Assembly (NCBI GenBank): GCA_002384765.1
Contig: DGBM01000285.1
Span: 1 to 6,155, forward strand
From: Demequinaceae bacterium UBA4004
GTDB taxonomy: Bacteria > Actinomycetota > Actinomycetes > Actinomycetales > Demequinaceae
DNA length: 6,155 nucleotides
Reading direction: 5' to 3'
The notes below the pieces were generated by a model. It was not told the origin of the DNA and searched no databases. It was given only the letters and a program-made list of their open reading frames with translations. The translations under genes and the position numbers were made by a program. This document shows, piece after piece, positions 1 through 6,155 of the stretch. Within the stretch, counting starts at the first letter, position 1. Each line of letters opens with the position of its first letter.

Positions 1-3258
<3,258 letters not shown>

Positions 3259-3343
3259 GTCCTTCCCTACGGCGGCATGACCCGCATCAGGTGTGGCGGT
3301 CGGCGCTTAAGCCTTCTCAGCCCAGGAAGGGCTCCCGCAGAAC
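3259..3343 (-). ncRNA. TPP riboswitch (THI element) controlling thiOSGF
   Basis: On the minus strand the thiO leader carries the conserved TPP aptamer in order: GCGGGAGCCC, GGGCUGAGA, GCCGACCGCC, CACCUGAU, GCGGGUCAUGCCGCC and GUAGGGA. Pairings I can trace are P1 GUUCU (3339-3343) with AGGAC (3259-3263), P2 GCGG with CCGC, P3 AGCCC/GGGCU with loop UUCCU, a short optional hairpin GGC-UUAAGC-GCC, and P5 GCGG/CCGC. The thiO AUG follows P1 immediately, and no terminator with a U-run lies in between. The 3' strand of P1 includes AGGA of the purine-rich ribosome binding stretch AGGGAAGGA. Binding of TPP should therefore close the site and block translation. The aptamer is certain; the mechanism is inferred from pairing. 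Confidence 0.96.
3261..3269 (-). promoter_or_regulatory. thiO Shine-Dalgarno, shared with riboswitch P1
   Basis: Minus-strand UAGGGAAGG is the only purine-rich stretch before thiO. Its first part is the conserved aptamer 3' end and its last part is paired in P1. Spacing from AAGG is two bases to the ATG at 3258 and eight bases to the in-frame GTG at 3252. Confidence 0.65.
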
Positions 3344-3344
3344 C

Positions 3345-3362
3345 CGCTGACTATCATCAGCG
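3345..3362. repeat. Inverted repeat CGCTGA-N6-TCAGCG between riboswitch and thiE
   Basis: Perfect 6-base arms, CGCTGA (3345-3350) and TCAGCG (3357-3362), flank the spacer CTATCA. The dyad occupies almost all the space between the riboswitch P1 helix (ends 3343) and the putative thiE GTG (3364). It overlaps the candidate thiE -10 box. As DNA it could be an operator. As RNA on the minus strand it would be a small hairpin just before the aptamer. Dyads this short also occur by chance. Confidence 0.5.
3352..3357 (+). promoter_or_regulatory. Candidate -10 box of thiE
   Basis: TATCAT matches TANNNT. A start six to seven bases downstream falls on or beside the GTG at 3364, giving a leaderless mRNA, which is common in actinobacteria and would explain the absence of a Shine-Dalgarno sequence. 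No good -35 is visible. The box lies in the spacer and one arm of the dyad. Confidence 0.35.
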
Positions 3363-3363
3363 T

Positions 3364-4071
3364 GTGGCCCACCATACCCCCGCGTTCGCAGTACCGGCTG
3401 CGCGCAACCAGCGCGGAGCGTGCATCGAAAAGCTCGCCGCCGCGCGGCTATACCTGTGCACCGATGCCCGCCAGAAACACAACGATCTCGAGGAATTCCT
3501 GCGCGCCGCATACAGCGGGGGAGTCGACATCGTCCAGCTGCGGGACAAGACCTTGGACACCGATGCGGAGATCGCTGCGCTGCGGCTGCTGGCCGACGTG
3601 GCAGGCGAGCACGAGAAACTGTTCGCCGTGAACGACCGGGCCGACGTCGCAGCCCTCGTGGGCGCCGATGTGTTCCACATAGGTCAGCGCGACATTTCTG
3701 TTGCTCAGGCACGGTCTCTACTTGGTCCCGACGTGCTGATCGGCCGCTCCACCCACGACCTCGATCAGGCCCGCACAGCATGGGAAGATCCCGAGGTCGA
3801 CTACTTCTGTACCGGGCCGCTGTGGGAGACCCCCACCAAGCCCGGCCGTCCCGCCACCGGCCTCGGATTCGTCAAGGATGTTGCCGCGCTCCTGGCCAGC
3901 TCCCCGACGGGGACCGGCAAGCCGTGGTTCGCCATCGGCGGCATCGACGTCAGCCGCCTGCCCGACGTCCTCGATGCCGGGGCGAGCCGCATCGTCGTGG
4001 TCCGTGCCGTCACCCAGGCCCCCGAGCCCCGCACCGCTGCCCGGCAGCTTCGCGGTTTGCTCCCCGACTGA
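3364..4071 (+). CDS. thiE: Thiamin phosphate synthase ThiE
   Basis: Joins HMP pyrophosphate and thiazole phosphate to give thiamin phosphate and pyrophosphate; a cytosolic TIM-barrel enzyme. With the GTG start the protein has 235 residues. [10 protein letters not shown] (27-36) opens the barrel. QLRDK (58-62) and [10 protein letters not shown] (88-97) bind the pyrophosphate and Mg, and HIGQRD (105-110) supplies a further Asp. GRSTH (127-131), the loop [11 protein letters not shown] (151-161) with Thr156, Thr158 and Lys159, and AIGGID (190-195) complete the phosphate sites. All expected residues are present. The frame is open back to an ATG at 3244, but that part is antisense to the riboswitch and thiO start and has no ThiE character. 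The GTG at 3364 is the only sensible start, and it leaves about 25 residues before the conserved fold. The gene is divergent from thiO and convergent with the monooxygenase gene. The riboswitch is on the other strand, so thiE has no visible TPP control of its own. Confidence 0.93.
   Translation: MAHHTPAFAVPAARNQRGACIEKLAAARLYLCTDARQKHNDLEEFLRAAYSGGVDIVQLRDKTLDTDAEIAALRLLADVAGEHEKLFAVNDRADVAALVGADVFHIGQRDISVAQARSLLGPDVLIGRSTHDLDQARTAWEDPEVDYFCTGPLWETPTKPGRPATGLGFVKDVAALLASSPTGTGKPWFAIGGIDVSRLPDVLDAGASRIVVVRAVTQAPEPRTAARQLRGLLPD
3371..3376 (-). promoter_or_regulatory. Candidate -10 box of the thiO operon
   Basis: Minus-strand TATGGT fits the actinobacterial TANNNT -10 pattern. It would start a transcript near 3363-3364, about 20 bases before the first paired base of the riboswitch. 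It lies inside the first codons of thiE. I see no convincing -35. A weaker GATAGT, in the dyad nearer the aptamer, is an alternative. Confidence 0.35.
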
Positions 4072-4140
4072 GCCCCGCCACGAGCTGACGGCAAACAAGC
4101 CTCGGTGAGGCGTCGCGCACGCGCCGGACACCACCGCCAC
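4072..4140. other. Convergent intergenic region between thiE and the monooxygenase gene
   Basis: This 69-base stretch separates the thiE stop from the stop of the convergent gene. I see no ORF or promoter. It holds one small hairpin fully and the arm of a second (listed separately), and presumably ends transcription from both sides. Confidence 0.6.
4099..4111 (+). terminator. Small hairpin GCCTC-GGT-GAGGC after thiE
   Basis: A 5-base-pair stem with a 3-base loop lies 27 bases after the thiE stop. There is no T-run behind it, so intrinsic termination is uncertain. It could instead protect the mRNA end or be chance. Confidence 0.3.
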
Positions 4141-4149
4141 CTACGGTGG
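4131..4149. terminator. Hairpin CCACCG-N7-CGGTGG across the monooxygenase stop codon
   Basis: Six-base arms at 4131-4136 and 4144-4149 enclose a 7-base loop that includes the TAG stop of the minus-strand gene (4141-4143). The stem is GC-rich and works on either strand, but no T-run follows on either side. It may serve as a weak bidirectional terminator between the convergent genes. Confidence 0.35.
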
Positions 4150-5457
4150 GGCACCGGTGGTCGGGCGGTCCAGCCCGAGGTGCCCGCGCAACGTGCCGGT
4201 GGTGTATTCGGTACGGAACAGGCCTCGCTGCTGGAGCACCGGCACGACGTGGTCGACGAAGTTGTCCAGAGAGTCCGGCAGGATCGGGGGCATGAGGTTG
4301 AAGCCGTCGGCCGCTCCGCAGCGGAACCAATGCTCGATCCGGTCCGCGACGCTCTCGGGAGTGCCGACCATGGTGCAGTGCCCGCCGCCGGCAGCCAGAC
4401 GGCCCAGCAGCTGGCGGACTGTAGGGCGTTCTACCTCGATGATCCGCAGAATCGTGGCATAGCGGCCTTGCGGGCCGCGGAATCGTGCCAGCGGGGGCAA
4501 CGGAGGGACCGGTGCATCGAGGTCCCACCCGCTGCAGTCCTGTTGGACAAATGTGCTCAGCTGGGCCAGTGACTGCTCGGTGGGTAGCAACGCATCCACC
4601 GCGGCCTGCTGAGCTCGTGCCTCCTGCTCTGTAGACCCCACGTAGGTGACCAGCCCGGGCATCACCGCGACCGTCTGCGGGTTCCGCCCGGCCGCGGCGA
4701 CACGCGCCTTGACGTCGGCGTAGTAATCCTGCGCGGCCGGCAAATCGTAGGTCACCGCGTAGATCGCCTCGGCGTACCGGGCGGCCAGATCCCGTCCGGG
4801 ACTCGACGCCCCGGCCTGGAAGAGAACCGGCCTGCCTTGCGGCGGACGTGGCACGGTCAATGGCCCATCCACTTGGAAGTGCTTGCCGCGGTGATGGACC
4901 GGGCGCAGTGAAGCGGGATCGGCGTAGACACCGCCCCGGTTCGCGACCACGGCGTCATCGATCCAGGAGTCCCACAGCTGCTGGGTGACCTCAACGAACT
5001 CCTCGGCGCGGGAGTAACGCTGTTCCGGTGGCGGCATGGTCTGTAGTCCGTGGCTTTGGGCCTCGGCGTCGAACATGGAGGTCACCACGTTCCACCCCGC
5101 TCGCCCACCACTGATGTGGTCGAGAGAGGCAAGCATCCGGGCGGCGTGGAATGGAGTGAAGAACGTGGTCGAGATGGTGCAGACCAGCCCGACCCGCTCG
5201 GTGGCGCGGGCCATGGCGGACAGGGCAGTCAGCGGCTCCAGAAACCACCGGGGGCCGGAGGCGACATCGTCGACGCTGTGGCCATCGGCGAAGAACACGG
5301 CATCGAAGAGACCGCGTTCGGCTATGCGGGCCAGATGTTCCCAGTAGGAGATGTCGCCCAGCTGCTCCACGGGGGAGTCGGGGAGCCGCCATGACGCACG
5401 GTGGTGGCCGGTGCCGAACAGGAAGGCGTTCAGATGCAGTTGTCGCTGCGTGCTCAT
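4141..5457 (-). CDS. NtaA/SnaA/DszA-family flavin-dependent monooxygenase (luciferase-like)
   Basis: Full-length 438-residue class C flavin monooxygenase, expected to use reduced FMN from a separate reductase plus O2 to oxidise a small organic substrate. Family marks are LNAFLFGTGHHRASWR (9-24), an early barrel motif FDAVFFADG (51-59), SLDHISGGRAGWNVVTS (111-127) with the signature GRxGWNxVTS, VLFQAGASSPGRDLAARYAE (211-230) and the C-terminal DGFNLMPP (384-391). It ends in VVPVLQQRGL (404-413) and TLRGHLGL (422-429). These fit the nitrilotriacetate / pristinamycin IIA / dibenzothiophene-sulfone monooxygenase group and also enzymes of S-alkylcysteine salvage; the substrate cannot be read from the sequence. 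The ATG at 5457 follows the SDR stop by 11 bases with only a weak GGA upstream, so translation is probably coupled to the SDR. No flavin reductase is visible in the window. Confidence 0.9.
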   Translation of the reverse strand: MSTQRQLHLNAFLFGTGHHRASWRLPDSPVEQLGDISYWEHLARIAERGLFDAVFFADGHSVDDVASGPRWFLEPLTALSAMARATERVGLVCTISTTFFTPFHAARMLASLDHISGGRAGWNVVTSMFDAEAQSHGLQTMPPPEQRYSRAEEFVEVTQQLWDSWIDDAVVANRGGVYADPASLRPVHHRGKHFQVDGPLTVPRPPQGRPVLFQAGASSPGRDLAARYAEAIYAVTYDLPAAQDYYADVKARVAAAGRNPQTVAVMPGLVTYVGSTEQEARAQQAAVDALLPTEQSLAQLSTFVQQDCSGWDLDAPVPPLPPLARFRGPQGRYATILRIIEVERPTVRQLLGRLAAGGGHCTMVGTPESVADRIEHWFRCGAADGFNLMPPILPDSLDNFVDHVVPVLQQRGLFRTEYTTGTLRGHLGLDRPTTGAPP

Positions 5458-5468
5458 GAGTGTCCGGC

Positions 5469-6155
5469 TCAGTCCATGACTAGTCCGCCGTCGACCACCA
5501 GGTTCTGTCCGGTGACCGACCGCGCCCAGGGGGAGGCGAAGAACAGGATGGTGTCGGCGAACTCCTGCGGGGTGGTCACCCGTCCCAACGGGGTGGAGGA
5601 GGCGATGAGGTCGAAGACCTCGGCGGGGGTGGCTGCACTTGCGTCGGTGGTGCGCAGAAGTCCGCCCGAGACCATGTTCACCGTGACGTTGTGCTGGCCC
5701 AAGTCCTTAGCCAGGGTCCGAGTCAGCGACAGTAGTGCGGCCTTGGCCGCCGTGTAGTCGTGGTAGGGCACCACGGGGTTCTGGAACAGATTCGTGCCGA
5801 CGTTGACGATCCGCCCGAAGCCTCGTTCGCGCATCCCCGGCATCGCTGCCTGCGTCGTGTTCAGAGCTCCGCGGACGCTCCCGGAGAACTGAGCGGTGAA
5901 TTCTTCCCAGCGGATGTCCGCAGCACTGGAGCGGGCGTCCCCGTTGAAGGAGAAGTCGGCCAGCGCGTTGTTGACCACCGTGGTGACCGGGGCACCGAAG
6001 TGCACCCGCGCGCGCTCGAGCATGGCGGCCACCTGGTCGCGATCGGTGACATCGCCCTGCACGGCCACAGCCTGCGTCGAGCCCAGATGATCTGCTAGTT
6101 CCTCAGCGGCATCCTGGCTGGTGCGGTAGTTGACGACCACCCGGGCGCCTTCGGC
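5469..6155 (-). CDS. SDR-family oxidoreductase (FabG-like), N-terminus beyond window
   Basis: NAD(P)-dependent classical short-chain dehydrogenase/reductase. The visible 228 residues lack roughly the first 30, including the TGxxxGxG cofactor loop, which lies beyond position 6155; the frame is open to the edge. Visible marks, numbered from the edge, are VVVNYR (6-11), GDVTD (34-38) where the adenine-ring Asp is expected, VVNNALADFSF (60-70) in place of the usual NNAG, and GRIVNVGTNLF (114-124). The catalytic pair is Tyr134 and Lys138 (YTAAK), and the C-terminus is TGQNLVVDGGLVMD (215-228). The residue 13 before Tyr134, normally Ser, is Thr121. TGQNLVVDGG is typical of FabG-like enzymes, yet the other changes suggest a distinct subgroup, so fatty-acid synthesis should not be assumed. 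It is probably cotranscribed with the downstream monooxygenase and may act on the same pathway. Confidence 0.9.
   Translation of the reverse strand, partial: AEGARVVVNYRTSQDAAEELADHLGSTQAVAVQGDVTDRDQVAAMLERARVHFGAPVTTVVNNALADFSFNGDARSSAADIRWEEFTAQFSGSVRGALNTTQAAMPGMRERGFGRIVNVGTNLFQNPVVPYHDYTAAKAALLSLTRTLAKDLGQHNVTVNMVSGGLLRTTDASAATPAEVFDLIASSTPLGRVTTPQEFADTILFFASPWARSVTGQNLVVDGGLVMD

Noticed and set aside
3344..3363. A second TPP riboswitch on the plus strand for thiE
   Set aside because: Only about 20 bases are available between the minus-strand aptamer and the thiE start, and no plus-strand CUGAGA or ACCUGAU motif is present there.
4141..6155. SDR and monooxygenase as part of the thiamin regulon
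   Set aside because: They are convergent with thiE, have no visible riboswitch, and neither family has a standard role in thiamin synthesis. Adjacency alone is not enough.

Overview
The window is high-GC, densely coded DNA with GTG starts and start/stop overlaps. It looks like a chromosomal segment of an actinobacterium. Part of that reading comes from the divergent thiE / thiO-thiS-thiG layout, which I recall from mycobacteria and streptomycetes. The species cannot be named from this sequence.

Left two-thirds (1-4071): a thiamin locus. A minus-strand operon runs thiO (glycine oxidase), thiS (sulfur carrier), thiG (thiazole synthase), thiF (a MoeZ-like E1 adenylyltransferase, cut by the left edge). 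Each gene is overlapped or abutted by the next, as expected for translational coupling. A complete TPP riboswitch (3259-3343, minus strand) lies directly before thiO, and its closing P1 helix contains the thiO Shine-Dalgarno sequence. thiE (thiamin phosphate synthase) is divergent on the plus strand. It begins about 20 bases beyond the riboswitch, with no riboswitch of its own and no evident ribosome binding site. An 18-bp dyad (3345-3362) fills the space between riboswitch and thiE. Together ThiO (dehydroglycine supply), ThiF/ThiS (sulfur supply) and ThiG (ring formation) make the thiazole phosphate that ThiE joins to HMP-PP. No thiC, thiD, thiM or thiL is present in the window.

Right third (4141-6155): a second minus-strand unit convergent with thiE. 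An SDR-family oxidoreductase (5' end beyond the right edge) is followed 11 bases later by a flavin-dependent monooxygenase of the NtaA/SnaA/DszA (bacterial luciferase-like) family. Its substrate is unknown, no flavin reductase is visible, and no TPP control is seen. The 69-base convergent junction (4072-4140) holds two small GC hairpins. I see no tRNA, rRNA, CRISPR array, insertion sequence or phage gene.

The main points of interest are the compact riboswitch/dyad/divergent-start region, the ThiF lacking its zinc cysteines, the SDR with Thr at the catalytic Ser position, and the unassigned SDR-monooxygenase pair. None of these proves a new system. The monooxygenase pair is the part whose function is really open.
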